NCBI GenBank assembly: GCA_947167105.1
Contig: CAMVGU010000009.1
Span: forward strand, 1-64,000
Length of the DNA stretch: 64,000 nt
DNA from: an uncultured Selenomonas sp.
Lineage (GTDB): Bacteria > Bacillota > Negativicutes > Selenomonadales > Selenomonadaceae
Direction of reading: 5' to 3'
The position numbers and the translations under genes were made by a program. The notes beneath the pieces are model-generated. The model worked only from the letters and a program-made list of their open reading frames with translations. It was not told the DNA's origin and did no database searches. Shown here piece by piece: positions 20,922 to 32,107 of this stretch (positions within the stretch are counted from its first letter, which is position 1; each line of letters opens with the position of its first letter).

Positions 20922-22529
20922 ATGCTCAAGCGTTTTTTTCAAGGAAAAATTGAAGATGCGAGCACTACGGCGCGCCTCAGGGAAATGGTGGGGGTGCTGC
21001 GCAAGCATGAGGTGATGCGCGGCATGACCCCGGAGAAGGTCAGGGCAATACTTGAGGATCTGGGGCCGACTTTTGTGAAGCTGGGCCAGGTTATGAGCAT
21101 GCGCCCTGATTTTTTGCCGCCTGAGTACTGCGAGGAGCTGATGAAGCTTCAGACCGAGGCTCTGCCCTTGCCCTTTGAAACGGTCATACACGTTATTGAG
21201 GAAGAATATAAAAGGCGCTGGCAGCAGGTTTTCGACTACATAGATGAGCAGGCTCTGGGCTCGGCCAGCATTGCCCAGGTGCATAAAGCTGTGCTGACCA
21301 CAGGTGAGAAGGTCGTTGTGAAGGTGCAGCGTCCCGGCATCTATGAAATCATGAGCCAGGATATTGTGCTGCTGAAGCGGGCGGCGGCTTTGGTGAAAGT
21401 GGTGGGCGGTTCCCAGGATGTGGTTGATTTCGGCCAGGTACTGGACGAGATGTGGCAGGTTGCCAAGCAGGAAATGGACTTCATGATGGAAGCCGATCAT
21501 ATTGATGAGTTCATGCACCTGAACCATGATGTGGAGACTGTGGGCTGTCCCAAGGTCTACCGCCAGCTTTCGACCCAGCATATACTGGTGATGGAGTTTG
21601 TTGATGGCATCCGCATGGATGATCTGGACGGTCTGCGGGCGCATGGCTACGATGCTACGAGCATAGGGCGCAAGCTGGGCGAAAACTATGTAAAACAAAT
21701 CATAGAGGACGGTTACTTCCATGCAGACCCCCATCCGGGCAATATCTGGATACGCAACGGTCGCATCATCTGGCTGGATTTGGGCATGATGGGGCGCCTG
21801 TCCACCAAGGACAGGCTGGCTATCCGTAAGGCTGTGATAGCTTTGGCGCACCATGATACCTTCGAGATGAAGTCGGCAGTCCTGCAACTGGGGGTACCAC
21901 GCGGGCGTATCAACCATACCCAGCTCTATCAGGATGTTGACGCGCTGATGGCCCAGTACAGCAGCCTGGATTTCAGCTCCTTGCAGATGGGTGTGCTGAC
22001 CCGGCAAATCCTGAACATTCTGAGGGTGCATCATATCGCCTGTCCCCAGGGACTGACCATGTTTGCCAGGGGCGTGCTGACCATAGAGGGAGTGATGCGC
22101 CTCTGCTGCCCCAAGGTCAGCTTTGTGGAGATTTTTGCCAAGAGCCTGTCCGTGGATTTCCGCAGGAATTTTGATTTCCATGAAGAGATGGAAAAGGTGA
22201 AGCGCGAGGGATTGCAGCTAATCAGGAAATCTGCCCAGTTGCCGGAGCAGCTTTCTGATATACTGAAAATGACGATGAGCGGCCAGACCAAGGTAAATCT
22301 TGACCTGACCGGCTCGGAGGAGCCCCTGCGCCGTTTGGATCAGATGATCAATAAGCTCATTCTGGCGGTGCTGTGCGCGGCCATTCTGCTGGGCTCCAGC
22401 ACTATCTGCACGACGGATATGAGGCCGAAGATATTTGAGATACCCTTGCTGGGTTTTTTTGGGTATTTCGTTGCCTTCATCCTGAGTCTCAGGCTCATCT
22501 GGGATATCCATAAGGGGCACAAACTCTAG
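20922..22529 (+). CDS. ubiB: UbiB/ABC1-family (AarF) atypical kinase
   Basis: A 535-aa protein of the protein-kinase-like UbiB family, linked to quinone synthesis and lipid homeostasis. It has the family KxGQ motif (FVKLGQVMSMRPDFLP, from about residue 51), the Ala-rich loop replaced by LGSASIAQVH, VKVQRPG with the catalytic Lys, the HADPHPGN catalytic loop, the LDLGMMG metal motif and two C-terminal membrane segments. Whether the organism makes ubiquinone is doubtful (Negativicutes use menaquinone or none), so the ubi name reflects family only. ATG start 39 nt after the ABC-F gene; aroH follows 11 nt later, suggesting one transcript. Confidence 0.88.
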   Translation: MLKRFFQGKIEDASTTARLREMVGVLRKHEVMRGMTPEKVRAILEDLGPTFVKLGQVMSMRPDFLPPEYCEELMKLQTEALPLPFETVIHVIEEEYKRRWQQVFDYIDEQALGSASIAQVHKAVLTTGEKVVVKVQRPGIYEIMSQDIVLLKRAAALVKVVGGSQDVVDFGQVLDEMWQVAKQEMDFMMEADHIDEFMHLNHDVETVGCPKVYRQLSTQHILVMEFVDGIRMDDLDGLRAHGYDATSIGRKLGENYVKQIIEDGYFHADPHPGNIWIRNGRIIWLDLGMMGRLSTKDRLAIRKAVIALAHHDTFEMKSAVLQLGVPRGRINHTQLYQDVDALMAQYSSLDFSSLQMGVLTRQILNILRVHHIACPQGLTMFARGVLTIEGVMRLCCPKVSFVEIFAKSLSVDFRRNFDFHEEMEKVKREGLQLIRKSAQLPEQLSDILKMTMSGQTKVNLDLTGSEEPLRRLDQMINKLILAVLCAAILLGSSTICTTDMRPKIFEIPLLGFFGYFVAFILSLRLIWDIHKGHKL

Positions 22530-22540
22530 GGGGGATTTTT

Positions 22541-22912
22541 ATGCCAATGCGTGGCATACGCGGTGCCATTACGGTGGAGCATGACAGCAAACAGGAAATC
22601 TGGCAAGCGGGGCAGGAACTTGTGCCTGCAATGTTGGAGGCCAACGGCCTCGTGCCGGAGGATATCGGCGCAGTCATATGCACGATGACAGAGGACTTGA
22701 ATGCAGCCTTTCCCACAACCGGCATTCGCCAGTTGCCGGGCTACCAGTTCGTGCCCCTGTTTGACGCCAGGCAGTGCGCCGTGGAGGGGACTTTGCCGCG
22801 CTGCATACGGGTGCTGCTGCTGGCAGAGACAGAGCGCTCCCAGAAGGATATCAGGCATATCTATCTGGGAGAGGCTGAAAGGCTTCGCCCGGACCTGGCT
22901 CGAAGTAAATGA
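22541..22912 (+). CDS. aroH: Chorismate mutase, AroH type
   Basis: Cytoplasmic enzyme turning chorismate into prephenate for phenylalanine and tyrosine. The 123-aa product is the usual size of the trimeric pseudo-alpha/beta-barrel AroH class (Bacillus type). Visible family blocks are MRGIRGAITVEHDS at the start, with the active-site Arg, then FTxTxDLxxxFPA-like CTMTEDLNAAFPTTGIR, and the C-terminal IRHIYLGEAERLRPDL. GGGGGG ribosome site before ATG. It closes a likely ubiB-aroH transcript. Confidence 0.93.
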   Translation: MPMRGIRGAITVEHDSKQEIWQAGQELVPAMLEANGLVPEDIGAVICTMTEDLNAAFPTTGIRQLPGYQFVPLFDARQCAVEGTLPRCIRVLLLAETERSQKDIRHIYLGEAERLRPDLARSK

Positions 22913-22926
22913 ATAGCTTGTAAGGT

Positions 22927-22970
22927 CTTGAAGGACATATGCGGTTGCAAATTTGTTCTTCAAGTTTTTT
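22927..22970 (+). terminator. Terminator after aroH
   Basis: CTTGAAGGACA pairs with TGTTCTTCAAG (one G-U) and is followed by TTTTTT. The loop is long (about 15 nt). Confidence 0.7.
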
Positions 22971-22971
22971 A

Positions 22972-23074
22972 TATGAGCAAATATATGAGCATAAGTTGTT
23001 TAAATTTTGCAGAATCCCTGCTTTACGCTTTAATATACGATTGAATTTGCAATATGAGCATAAAACAATTTAAA
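22972..23074 (+). repeat. ATATGAGCA direct repeats upstream of tkt
   Basis: TATGAGCA occurs three times in an AT-rich 250-bp gap: at 22972, 22984 and 23053. The second and third copies also share a downstream TTTAAA at equal distance (TATGAGCATAA-n5-TTTAAA). Spacing and position suggest binding sites for an unknown regulator of tkt, but no function is shown. Confidence 0.5.
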
Positions 23075-23092
23075 GAAAATACGTAAAACAGC

Positions 23093-23121
23093 TATACAAT
23101 TTCTTCTGGCTGCGTTAAAAT
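23093..23121 (+). promoter_or_regulatory. Possible tkt promoter
   Basis: TATACA, 17-bp spacer, TAAAAT, followed by a 44-nt leader to the TTG start. The -35 is a weak match. Confidence 0.35.
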
Positions 23122-23164
23122 GTATACAGTTGAATTGTGGTTACTGTGTAGGGAGGAGATTCTT

Positions 23165-25162
23165 TTGAGCAATATTGACACGACTTGCGTAAATGCTATC
23201 CGTGTGCTGGCTGCTGATGCGGTGCAGAGGGCGAACTCCGGCCATCCGGGTCTGCCCCTGGGGGCAGCTCCAATGGCTTATGAACTCTGGGCAAACCATA
23301 TGAAGCATAATGCCAGGAATCCGAAATGGGCCAATCGTGACCGTTTCGTGCTTTCCGGCGGCCATGGCTCGACGCTGCTCTATTCATTGCTGCATTTCTT
23401 CGGATACGGGCTGACGCTGGATGATATGAGGAATTTCCGCCAGGATGGTTCTCTTACTCCCGGTCATCCTGAGTACGGTCACACGGTTGGCGTCGAGGCC
23501 ACAACAGGCCCGCTGGGTGCCGGCATGGGCATGGCAGTGGGTATGGCCATGGCGGAGGCCCATCTTGCTGCCGAGTTCAACCGCCCGGATTTCCCGATTG
23601 TGGATCATTACACCTTCGTGCTCGGCGGTGACGGCTGCATGATGGAGGGCATTTCCTCCGAAGCTTTCTCCCTGGCAGGCACTCTCGGCCTCGCAAAGCT
23701 CATTGTGCTTTATGACAGCAATTCTATCTCCATTGAAGGCTCCACGGATATCGCCTTCACCGAAAACGTCCAGCAGCGCATGCAGGCTTTCGGCTTCCAG
23801 ACGCTGACGGTTGAAGACGGCACGGATCTTGAGGCCATCGGCAAGGCCATCGAGGAGGCCAAGGCTGATAAGGTGCATCCGTCCTTCATTACGGTGAAGA
23901 CCCAGATCGGCTATGGCTGCCCGGCTAAGCAGGGCAAGGCCAGTGCTCACGGCGAGCCCTTGGGTGACGAGAATGTGAAGGCCCTGAAGGAGAATCTGGG
24001 CTGGCCGGAGCCGGACAAGACCTTCAATATCCCGTCGGAGGTTTACAGCCATTACGGTGAGCTTGCCAGGAAGGGCGAAGTTGCGGAGGCCGAGTGGCAG
24101 AAGCTGTTTGATGCATACTGCGCCAAGTTCCCGGAAGAGAAGGCGCGCTGGGAGAAATTCCATGCGCCGGTCAATGCTGCTGCCCTCCTTGCCGATAAGG
24201 ATTTCTGGGCATATGAGGACAAGCCCCAGGCTACGCGCGCTCTGTCCGGCATTATGATCAACCGCCTGAAGGACAGGCTTCCGCAGCTGTTCGGCGGCAG
24301 TGCAGACCTGGCTCCCTCCAACAAGACGAATATGAAGGATGCCGGTGATTTCAGCAAGGCTGATTACAAGGGCCGCAATCTGCATTTCGGTGTGCGTGAA
24401 CTGGCCATGTCGGCGATTGCCAACGGCATTACGCTGCACGGCGGGCTGCGTACCTACATAGGTACCTTCTTTGTGTTCAGCGATTACACGAAGCCAATGC
24501 TTCGCCTGGCAGCGTTGATGGAGCTTCCTGTGACCTATGTATTCACCCATGACAGCATAGGCGTGGGGGAGGATGGCCCCACCCATGAGCCCATTGAGCA
24601 GCTTGCCATGCTGCGTGCTACCCCGAATGTCAATGTATTCCGTCCGGCTGATGCCACGGAAACGGCTGTGGCCTGGTGCTCTGCTGTAACGGCTGAGAAT
24701 ACTCCGACTGCCCTGGTGCTGACACGCCAGAATCTCCCGCAGTTGCCGGGTTCCAGCAAGGATGCCCTGCGGGGAGGCTATGTGGTGTCCGAGGCGAAGG
24801 ATGCCAGCAAGATGGATGGTATCTTCATTGCTTCCGGCTCCGAGGTCAGCCTGGCCATCGAAGCCCAGGCAGAGCTTGCCAAGGAGGGCATTGATGTGCG
24901 CGTGGTCTCCATGCCCTGCATGGATCTCTTCGAGCAGCAGACACCCAATTATAAGGACGAGGTCTTGCCGAAGAATGTCCGTGCCCGTGTCGCGGTTGAG
25001 GCCCTGTCTGACTTTGGCTGGGGCAAGTACGTCGGTCTTGACGGTGCCACGGTCTGCATGAAGGGCTTCGGTGCTTCCGCACCGGCGGCTACTCTCTTCG
25101 AGAAGTTCGGCTTCACGAAGGAACATGTGGTTGAGGTTATGAAGTCTGTCCTCAAGAAATAA
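23165..25162 (+). CDS. tkt: Transketolase
   Basis: Thiamine-diphosphate enzyme that moves two-carbon units between sugar phosphates in the non-oxidative pentose phosphate pathway. The 665-aa protein is full length, with RANSGHPGLPLGAAP, GHGSTLLYSLLH, the ThDP-binding GGDGCMMEGISSEA motif, the central catalytic GVRELAMSAIANG block and THDSIGVGEDGPTHEPIEQ. TTG at 23165 is chosen because GGGAGGAGA sits 5 nt upstream. It stands alone between two terminators with its own AT-rich upstream region. Confidence 0.97.
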   Translation: MSNIDTTCVNAIRVLAADAVQRANSGHPGLPLGAAPMAYELWANHMKHNARNPKWANRDRFVLSGGHGSTLLYSLLHFFGYGLTLDDMRNFRQDGSLTPGHPEYGHTVGVEATTGPLGAGMGMAVGMAMAEAHLAAEFNRPDFPIVDHYTFVLGGDGCMMEGISSEAFSLAGTLGLAKLIVLYDSNSISIEGSTDIAFTENVQQRMQAFGFQTLTVEDGTDLEAIGKAIEEAKADKVHPSFITVKTQIGYGCPAKQGKASAHGEPLGDENVKALKENLGWPEPDKTFNIPSEVYSHYGELARKGEVAEAEWQKLFDAYCAKFPEEKARWEKFHAPVNAAALLADKDFWAYEDKPQATRALSGIMINRLKDRLPQLFGGSADLAPSNKTNMKDAGDFSKADYKGRNLHFGVRELAMSAIANGITLHGGLRTYIGTFFVFSDYTKPMLRLAALMELPVTYVFTHDSIGVGEDGPTHEPIEQLAMLRATPNVNVFRPADATETAVAWCSAVTAENTPTALVLTRQNLPQLPGSSKDALRGGYVVSEAKDASKMDGIFIASGSEVSLAIEAQAELAKEGIDVRVVSMPCMDLFEQQTPNYKDEVLPKNVRARVAVEALSDFGWGKYVGLDGATVCMKGFGASAPAATLFEKFGFTKEHVVEVMKSVLKK

Positions 25163-25173
25163 AAAATTCCCGG

Positions 25174-25208
25174 CGGCTGGCGCAAAAATGATGTGCCAGC
25201 CGTTTTTT
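25174..25208 (+). terminator. Terminator after tkt
   Basis: CGGCTGGC/GCCAGCCG stem of 8 bp, 13-nt loop, then TTTTTT, 11 nt past the stop. Confidence 0.88.
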
Positions 25209-25313
25209 GACTTGTTCCGGCTTAAAATATCCTTTCATGAGGGACTTTTTGGTCGGATTTTTCGTGAATGACACGCAAGGGTGCGTGTACGCAGAAACAT
25301 TGAAAAATAAGTG

Positions 25314-25342
25314 TTGACAGGGATTTTAGGGGGTGCTATCAT
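25314..25342 (+). promoter_or_regulatory. Strong promoter of the str operon
   Basis: TTGACA, 17-bp spacer, TATCAT. It lies 51 nt before the L7Ae-like gene and is likely the main start for L7Ae-rpsL-rpsG-fusA-tuf. A 6-bp ACACGC/GCGTGT hairpin sits just upstream (25271-25288). Confidence 0.8.
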
Positions 25343-25393
25343 ATAGAAGTGTCGCAAAGCGGCATGGATATTGCAGGCAGGGGAGTGCAGGCG

Positions 25394-25639
25394 ATGAATC
25401 TGGAAGCATTGCAGGTCGCAAGGCATGTTATTGGCGTCAAGCAAGTCACGAAAGCCTTGAAACGCGGCAGCGCAGCCTGTGTCTTTATTGCCGGGGATGC
25501 CGAGCAGGCTATAGTCGCTTCCATCGTGGAGATGGCTGAGGCAGGAGGCGTGGAGCTGCAAACGGTTGCTTCGATGAAGGAACTGGGCACAGCCTGCGGC
25601 ATAGAGGTGGGGGCAGCGGCTGCTGCAGCCCTCAAATAA
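25394..25639 (+). CDS. L7Ae-family ribosomal protein (YbxF/RplGB-like)
   Basis: An 81-aa RNA-binding protein of the L7Ae/L30e/S12e family that recognises kink-turns. It shows the family core of alternating strand and helix: VIGVKQVTKALKRGSAACVFIAGDA and the later LGTACGIEVGAAAAA. In Firmicutes the homologue (YbxF) sits between rpoC and rpsL; here rpoBC are absent and it starts the operon under its own promoter. ATG at 25394 is preferred for its GGGGAG site and for matching YbxF length; an in-frame ATG farther upstream would leave almost no leader. Confidence 0.88.
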   Translation: MNLEALQVARHVIGVKQVTKALKRGSAACVFIAGDAEQAIVASIVEMAEAGGVELQTVASMKELGTACGIEVGAAAAAALK

Positions 25640-25712
25640 CTTGTCAATAAGGAGTGCTCAGCGCTTCTTATCATAAATAATGAATCTTGATTTGAAGGAA
25701 GGAGGTGCATGT

Positions 25713-26090
25713 ATGCCAACAATCAACCAGCTCGTTCGCAAGAGCAGGAAGAGCATGCAGGAGAAGTCCAAAGCACCAGCATTGAAGAATTCCCCGCAGA
25801 AGCGCGGTGTGTGCACGCGTGTTTACACGTCTACGCCGAAGAAACCTAATTCTGCTTTGCGTAAGGTGGCTCGTGTTCGCTTGACGAACAGCATCGAGGT
25901 TACCGCATACATCCCAGGCATTGGTCATAATCTTCAGGAGCACAGTGTTGTCCTGATTCGCGGTGGTCGTGTCAAGGATCTGCCGGGCGTGCGTTACCAC
26001 ATTATCCGTGGTTCGCTCGATACGGCAGGTGTCCAGGATCGCGGCCAGGCCCGTTCCAAGTACGGTGCCAAGAAGGCGAAGAAGAAGTAA
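25713..26090 (+). CDS. rpsL: 30S ribosomal protein S12
   Basis: Decoding-centre protein of 125 aa. The conserved loops [11 protein letters not shown] and [13 protein letters not shown] are present; the streptomycin-sensitive residues Lys43 and Lys88 (counting Met) are wild type. GGAAGGAGG ribosome site before ATG. The 73-nt gap behind the L7Ae gene can form an imperfect hairpin (ATAAGGAGTGC with GCGCTTCTTAT). Confidence 0.97.
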   Translation: MPTINQLVRKSRKSMQEKSKAPALKNSPQKRGVCTRVYTSTPKKPNSALRKVARVRLTNSIEVTAYIPGIGHNLQEHSVVLIRGGRVKDLPGVRYHIIRGSLDTAGVQDRGQARSKYGAKKAKKK

Positions 26091-26126
26091 GAAACTGCGC
26101 TTAAAAGATTATGATAAGGAGGTTAA

Positions 26127-26600
<474 letters not shown>

Positions 26601-26641
26601 GCTATAGGGCTGTATCTTATATAGAGGAGAGAAATAAAACA

Positions 26642-28723
26642 GTGGCAACAAGAGAGTTTTCCCTTGAAAAAACTCGTAATATCGGTATCATGGCTCACAT
26701 TGATGCCGGTAAGACGACCACTACTGAGCGTATCCTCTTCTACACCGGTATTACCCACAAGATTGGTGAGGTTCATGATGGCGCTGCCACCATGGACTGG
26801 ATGGTTCAGGAGCAGGAGCGCGGCATTACGATTACGTCCGCTGCTACGACCTGCCATTGGAAGGATCATCGTATCAACATCATTGATACGCCGGGTCACG
26901 TGGACTTTACGGTGGAAGTTGAGCGCTCCCTGCGCGTCCTTGACGGCGCTGTTGCAGTCCTGACTGCCCGCGGCGGCGTCGAGCCCCAGACCGAGACGGT
27001 CTGGCGCCAGGCTGAGAAGTACAATGTTCCGCGCATGGCTTATGTCAACAAGATGGACATAACCGGTGCAGACTTTTTCAACGTCGTCAAGATGATGCAC
27101 GAGCGTCTGCAGGCCAATGCAGTACCCATCCAGCTGCCCATTGGTGCAGAGGATAGCTTCGAGGGCATCGTTGACCTTATAAAGATGGAAGCCATCGTCT
27201 ATGAGGACGATCTTGGCAAGGTGGCCGATGAGGTCGCCATCCCGGACGACCTGAAGGATATTGCGGATGAATACCATGAAAAGCTGCTGGAGGCATGCTC
27301 CGAGCAGGATGACGATTTCATGGAGAAATACCTCGGCGGTGAGGAAATCACCGAAGAGGATATCAAGAAGGTTATCCGCAAGGCTACTGTAGCCTGCAAG
27401 ATGGTTCCGGTGGTCTGCGGTACTTCCTACCGCAACAAGGGCGTGCAGCCACTACTTGACGCTGTGGTTGATTACATGCCGGCTCCGACGGATATCCCGC
27501 CCATCAAGGGTGTCAATCCGGAAACCGGAGAGGAAGACAATCGCCCGGCCAGTGACAGCGAGCCCTTCTCGGCGTTGGCTTTCAAGATTATGACTGACCC
27601 GTATGTGGGTAAGCTGGCCTTCTTCCGCGTGTACTCCGGTGTGCTCAATTCCGGCTCTTATGTGTATAACTCCACGAAGGGCAAGAAAGAGCGTATCGGC
27701 CGCATATTGCAGATGCACGCCAATAACCGCAAGGAAATCACGGAGGTCTTCAGCGGTGATATCGCTGCTGCAGTTGGCCTGAAGGATACCACCACGGGCG
27801 ACACGCTTTGCGATGAGAATCACGCCATCATCCTGGAGTCCATGGAATTCCCTGATCCTGTTATCTCCGTTGCCGTTGAGCCGGCTACGAAGAATGACCA
27901 GGAAAAGATGGGCGTTGCGCTCCAGAAGCTGGCGGAGGAAGACCCGACTTTCCGCGTCCATACGGATCAGGAAACTGGTCAGACCATTATCTCCGGCATG
28001 GGCGAGCTTCATCTGCAGATTATCGTGGATCGCATGTTGCGTGAGTTCAAGGTAGACTGCAAGGTCGGCGAGCCCCAGGTCGCTTATCGCGAGACCATCC
28101 GCAAGTCGGTGGAGGCAGAAGGCAAGTTCGTCCGCCAGTCCGGCGGTCATGGTCAGTACGGCCACTGCTGGCTCAAGATCGAGCCGCAGGAGCCGGGCGA
28201 AGGCTTCTGCTTCGAGAACAAGGTTGTCGGCGGTGCGATTCCCAAGGAATTCATCAAGCCCATCGAGGAAGGCGTCAAGCAGGCTATGGAGTCTGGTGTT
28301 ATTGCCGGCTATCCGGTAGTGGATGTCAAGGCTACGGTCTACGATGGTTCTTTCCACGAGGTTGACTCTTCCGAAGCAGCGTTCAAGATTGCCGGTTCCA
28401 TGGCATTCAAGAATGGTGCAGAGAAGGCCAATCCGGTTCTTCTGGAGCCGGTGGTGAAGGTCGAGGTCATTGTTCCCGAGGATTACATGGGCGATGTCAT
28501 CGGCGATTTGAACTCCCGCCGTGGCCGCATCGAGGGCATGGAGCCGCGCAACGGCGCCCAGGTCATCAATGCATTTGTGCCGCTGTCTGAGATGTTCGGT
28601 TATTCCACGGATCTGCGTTCCAAGACCCAGGGCAGAGGGAACTACTCCATGGAGGTTTCCCACTATGAAGAAGTTCCTAAGAATATAGCTGATGCCGTTG
28701 TTTCCAAGAACAAGGGCGAATAA
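26642..28723 (+). CDS. fusA: Elongation factor G
   Basis: GTPase that drives translocation of tRNA and mRNA on the ribosome. The 693-aa protein has G1 [10 protein letters not shown] (about residues 17-26), the G2 [12 protein letters not shown]3 [17 protein letters not shown] and G4 NKMD motifs, and domains II to V with the C-terminal [10 protein letters not shown] block. GTG start with GAGGAGAG upstream. It follows rpsG by 41 nt and precedes tuf by 15 nt. Confidence 0.98.
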   Translation: MATREFSLEKTRNIGIMAHIDAGKTTTTERILFYTGITHKIGEVHDGAATMDWMVQEQERGITITSAATTCHWKDHRINIIDTPGHVDFTVEVERSLRVLDGAVAVLTARGGVEPQTETVWRQAEKYNVPRMAYVNKMDITGADFFNVVKMMHERLQANAVPIQLPIGAEDSFEGIVDLIKMEAIVYEDDLGKVADEVAIPDDLKDIADEYHEKLLEACSEQDDDFMEKYLGGEEITEEDIKKVIRKATVACKMVPVVCGTSYRNKGVQPLLDAVVDYMPAPTDIPPIKGVNPETGEEDNRPASDSEPFSALAFKIMTDPYVGKLAFFRVYSGVLNSGSYVYNSTKGKKERIGRILQMHANNRKEITEVFSGDIAAAVGLKDTTTGDTLCDENHAIILESMEFPDPVISVAVEPATKNDQEKMGVALQKLAEEDPTFRVHTDQETGQTIISGMGELHLQIIVDRMLREFKVDCKVGEPQVAYRETIRKSVEAEGKFVRQSGGHGQYGHCWLKIEPQEPGEGFCFENKVVGGAIPKEFIKPIEEGVKQAMESGVIAGYPVVDVKATVYDGSFHEVDSSEAAFKIAGSMAFKNGAEKANPVLLEPVVKVEVIVPEDYMGDVIGDLNSRRGRIEGMEPRNGAQVINAFVPLSEMFGYSTDLRSKTQGRGNYSMEVSHYEEVPKNIADAVVSKNKGE

Positions 28724-28738
28724 GGAGGAAAATTACTA

Positions 28739-29926
<1,188 letters not shown>

Positions 29927-29946
29927 TCAATCTATGTAGTCACTGG

Positions 29947-29972
29947 TAAGAGCGGCGCTCGCGTCGCTCTTA
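29947..29972 (+). terminator. Stem-loop after tuf, possible terminator or attenuator
   Basis: An 8-bp TAAGAGCG/CGCTCTTA stem 20 nt past the stop. Only a short T-run follows (TTTC), so readthrough into the S10 leader is likely. No good promoter was found between it and rpsJ. Confidence 0.45.
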
Positions 29973-30000
29973 TTTCAGGGCTAAAAACTTTTTCACAGGC

Positions 30001-30175
30001 ACCCCCACGCGATGACGTGGCAGATGGCTTGGCGCTCCCCGCGTTCAAGGGAACTGCTACGGAGAAATGTTCGGGCCGGGGCTGCCCTGTGCATGTACGG
30101 CGCAAATACAAAGAGGCGCCGCAGATGCGCGGGGCAGGCCCGCAAGAGAGCCCGGACGATAAGGAGGAAAATACA
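30001..30175 (+). promoter_or_regulatory. Structured leader of the S10 operon
   Basis: A GC-rich, non-coding leader of about 175 nt. Its core (30073-30141) folds as a long hairpin: GGGCC pairs with GGCCC, then TGCCCTGTGC with GCGCGGGGCA (5-nt bulge on the 5' side), and an apical CGGCGC/GCGCCG stem with a 12-nt loop. The AAGGAGG site of rpsJ follows 20 nt later. This position and form suggest autogenous control by a ribosomal protein, as L4 does in E. coli, but the structure is not the E. coli one. Confidence 0.5.
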
Positions 30176-30487
30176 TTGTCTAAGCAACAGAAAATCAGAA
30201 TCCGCTTGAAGGCTTATGATCACAAGGCACTTGATCAGAGCGCCGTCAAGATTGTGGATACTGCCAAGAAGACCGGCGCCATGGTGTCCGGCCCGATTCC
30301 CCTCCCGACGGAGAAGAATGTCTACACGATTTTGCGTTCCCCGCATGTCAATAAGGACTCCCGTGAGCAGTTCGAGATGCGCACCCACAAGCGTCTCATT
30401 GACATCCTGCAGCCGACAAACAAGACCGTTGATGCGCTGATGCGCCTCGACCTGCCGGCTGGCGTGGACATCGAAATCAAGCTTTGA
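30176..30487 (+). CDS. rpsJ: 30S ribosomal protein S10
   Basis: The 103-aa S10 (also NusE in antitermination) begins with [18 protein letters not shown] and contains the [20 protein letters not shown] block. TTG start is set by AAGGAGG 6 nt before it; the frame is open through the structured leader upstream but that part has no S10 homology. First gene of the S10-spc cluster. Confidence 0.97.
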   Translation: MSKQQKIRIRLKAYDHKALDQSAVKIVDTAKKTGAMVSGPIPLPTEKNVYTILRSPHVNKDSREQFEMRTHKRLIDILQPTNKTVDALMRLDLPAGVDIEIKL

Positions 30488-30505
30488 TCCGAGGAGGTGG
30501 CATGA

Positions 30506-31159
30506 ATGTCTAAAGCAATTTTAGGTAGAAAACTGGGCATGACCCAGATCTTCACGGAAGAAGGCAAGGTTGTTCCCGTCACGGTTGTCGAGTCCGGCAA
30601 CAACATCGTCATTATGAACAAGACGGTGGAGAGCGACGGCTACAACGCTATTCAGCTTGGCTTCGGTGAAGTCAAAGAGAACAAGGTGAACAAGCCCCTG
30701 AAAGGCCACTTCGCAAAGGCAGGCGTTGCACCTGTGAAATTCATTCGCGAGGCGCGTCTTTCCGATCCCTCTGAATATAAAGTCGGTGACAGCATCGGCG
30801 TTGACATATTCGCAGCTGGTGAATTGGTGGATGTAACGGGTACCTCCAAGGGCAAGGGCTTTGCCGGCGGCATCAAGCGCCATAATTTCGCCCGTGGCCC
30901 CATGGGTCATGGTTCCAAGTCCCATCGTGAACCGGGCTCCACTGGTGCTATGATATCAGGTCCTGGCGGACGCGTGCTGAAAGGCAAGAAGCTCCCCGGC
31001 CGTATGGGCGGCGAGCGCGTGACCGTGCAGCGCCTGACGGTTGTCCGCGTGGACACTGACCGCAACCTGATCCTCATCAAGGGTGCCATTCCGGGCCCGA
31101 AGAAGGGGTTTGTTGTGATTAAGGATACCGTGAAGCCGGGTAAGCAGGCTAAAAACTGA
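30506..31159 (+). CDS. rplC: 50S ribosomal protein L3
   Basis: The 217-aa L3 helps to initiate 50S assembly. It opens with [12 protein letters not shown] and carries the [16 protein letters not shown] loop that reaches the peptidyl transferase centre. GAGGAGG site before ATG. It lies 18 nt after rpsJ. Confidence 0.97.
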   Translation: MSKAILGRKLGMTQIFTEEGKVVPVTVVESGNNIVIMNKTVESDGYNAIQLGFGEVKENKVNKPLKGHFAKAGVAPVKFIREARLSDPSEYKVGDSIGVDIFAAGELVDVTGTSKGKGFAGGIKRHNFARGPMGHGSKSHREPGSTGAMISGPGGRVLKGKKLPGRMGGERVTVQRLTVVRVDTDRNLILIKGAIPGPKKGFVVIKDTVKPGKQAKN

Positions 31160-31182
31160 TTGGAAGGAGGAACCCGTAAATT

Positions 31183-31806
31183 ATGGCTAATGTAGCAATT
31201 TATGATATCGCCAACAATAAGGTCGGCGATATGGAGCTGAATGACAGCATCTTCGGCGTTGAGATGAATGCAGGCCTCCTGCACCAGGCAGTCGTGATGC
31301 AGCTTGCAGCCCAGCGTCTCGGCACCCATGCCACTAAGACGCGCAGCATGGTGCGCGGCGGCGGCCGCAAGCCCTGGAGACAGAAGGGCACCGGCCGTGC
31401 CCGCAGCGGTTCGACCCGCTCTCCGCTGTGGGTTGGCGGCGGTACGGTCTTCGGGCCGCATCCGCGCAAGTACGCTTTCACTATGCCGCGCAAGCAGCGC
31501 CGTCTTGCCATCAAGTGCGCTCTTTCCGATAAGGTGAAGAGCGGCGATTTCATCGTCCTCGACCAGCTTAACTTTGAGGCTCCGAAGACGAAGCAGATGG
31601 TGGAACTCCTCGGCAAGTTCGACACTCCGAAAAAGGCTCTCTTCATCACGGCCAGCGAAGCCGAGACTGTTGAGAAGTCCGCACGCAACATTCCGGGTGT
31701 GAAGGCAATCACGACGATGGGCCTGAATGTCTATGATATCCTTAATCATGGCAAACTGTTCATTACTAAGGATGCCATCGCCCGCATCGAGGAGGTATTG
31801 GCATAA
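31183..31806 (+). CDS. rplD: 50S ribosomal protein L4
   Basis: The 207-aa L4 lines the exit tunnel; the extended loop [24 protein letters not shown] is present, followed by [18 protein letters not shown]. In E. coli it also represses the S10 operon. Its stop overlaps the rplW start by one base. Confidence 0.97.
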   Translation: MANVAIYDIANNKVGDMELNDSIFGVEMNAGLLHQAVVMQLAAQRLGTHATKTRSMVRGGGRKPWRQKGTGRARSGSTRSPLWVGGGTVFGPHPRKYAFTMPRKQRRLAIKCALSDKVKSGDFIVLDQLNFEAPKTKQMVELLGKFDTPKKALFITASEAETVEKSARNIPGVKAITTMGLNVYDILNHGKLFITKDAIARIEEVLA

Positions 31807-32087
31807 TGGAAGCACGTGATATCCTGATCCGTCCGCTCATCACCGAGCGCACGACCCAGCTCATGGCTGAGGGCAAATACGTCTTCGTTGTGGCGAAGGC
31901 CGCCAACAAGATTGAGATTGCCAAGGCTGTGGCTGAAATTTTCAAAGTCAAGGTCGAGAAGGTCAATACCGTGAATGTCCTTGGCAAGACGAAGCGCATG
32001 GGTCGCACCAGCGGCAAGCGCCCGGACTATAAGAAAGCAATCGTGAAGCTCGCCGCTGGCGAGTCCATCGAATTCTTCGGTGAGTGA
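31806..32087 (+). CDS. rplW: 50S ribosomal protein L23
   Basis: The 93-aa L23 sits at the tunnel exit and is the docking point for trigger factor and SRP. Conserved RPLITERTT start and the loop [18 protein letters not shown] are visible. Translationally coupled to rplD through TAATG. Confidence 0.96.
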   Translation: MEARDILIRPLITERTTQLMAEGKYVFVVAKAANKIEIAKAVAEIFKVKVEKVNTVNVLGKTKRMGRTSGKRPDYKKAIVKLAAGESIEFFGE

Positions 32088-32107
32088 GGAAGGAGGCACA
32101 CTGAACT

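Noticed and set aside
23384-25126. Minus-strand open frame of 580 codons opposite tkt
   Set aside because: Same effect of codon bias on the opposite strand; tkt motifs on the plus strand are complete.
30017-30175. N-terminal extension of rpsJ into its leader
   Set aside because: The extension has no S10 homology, overlaps the predicted hairpin, and a strong ribosome site precedes the TTG at 30176.
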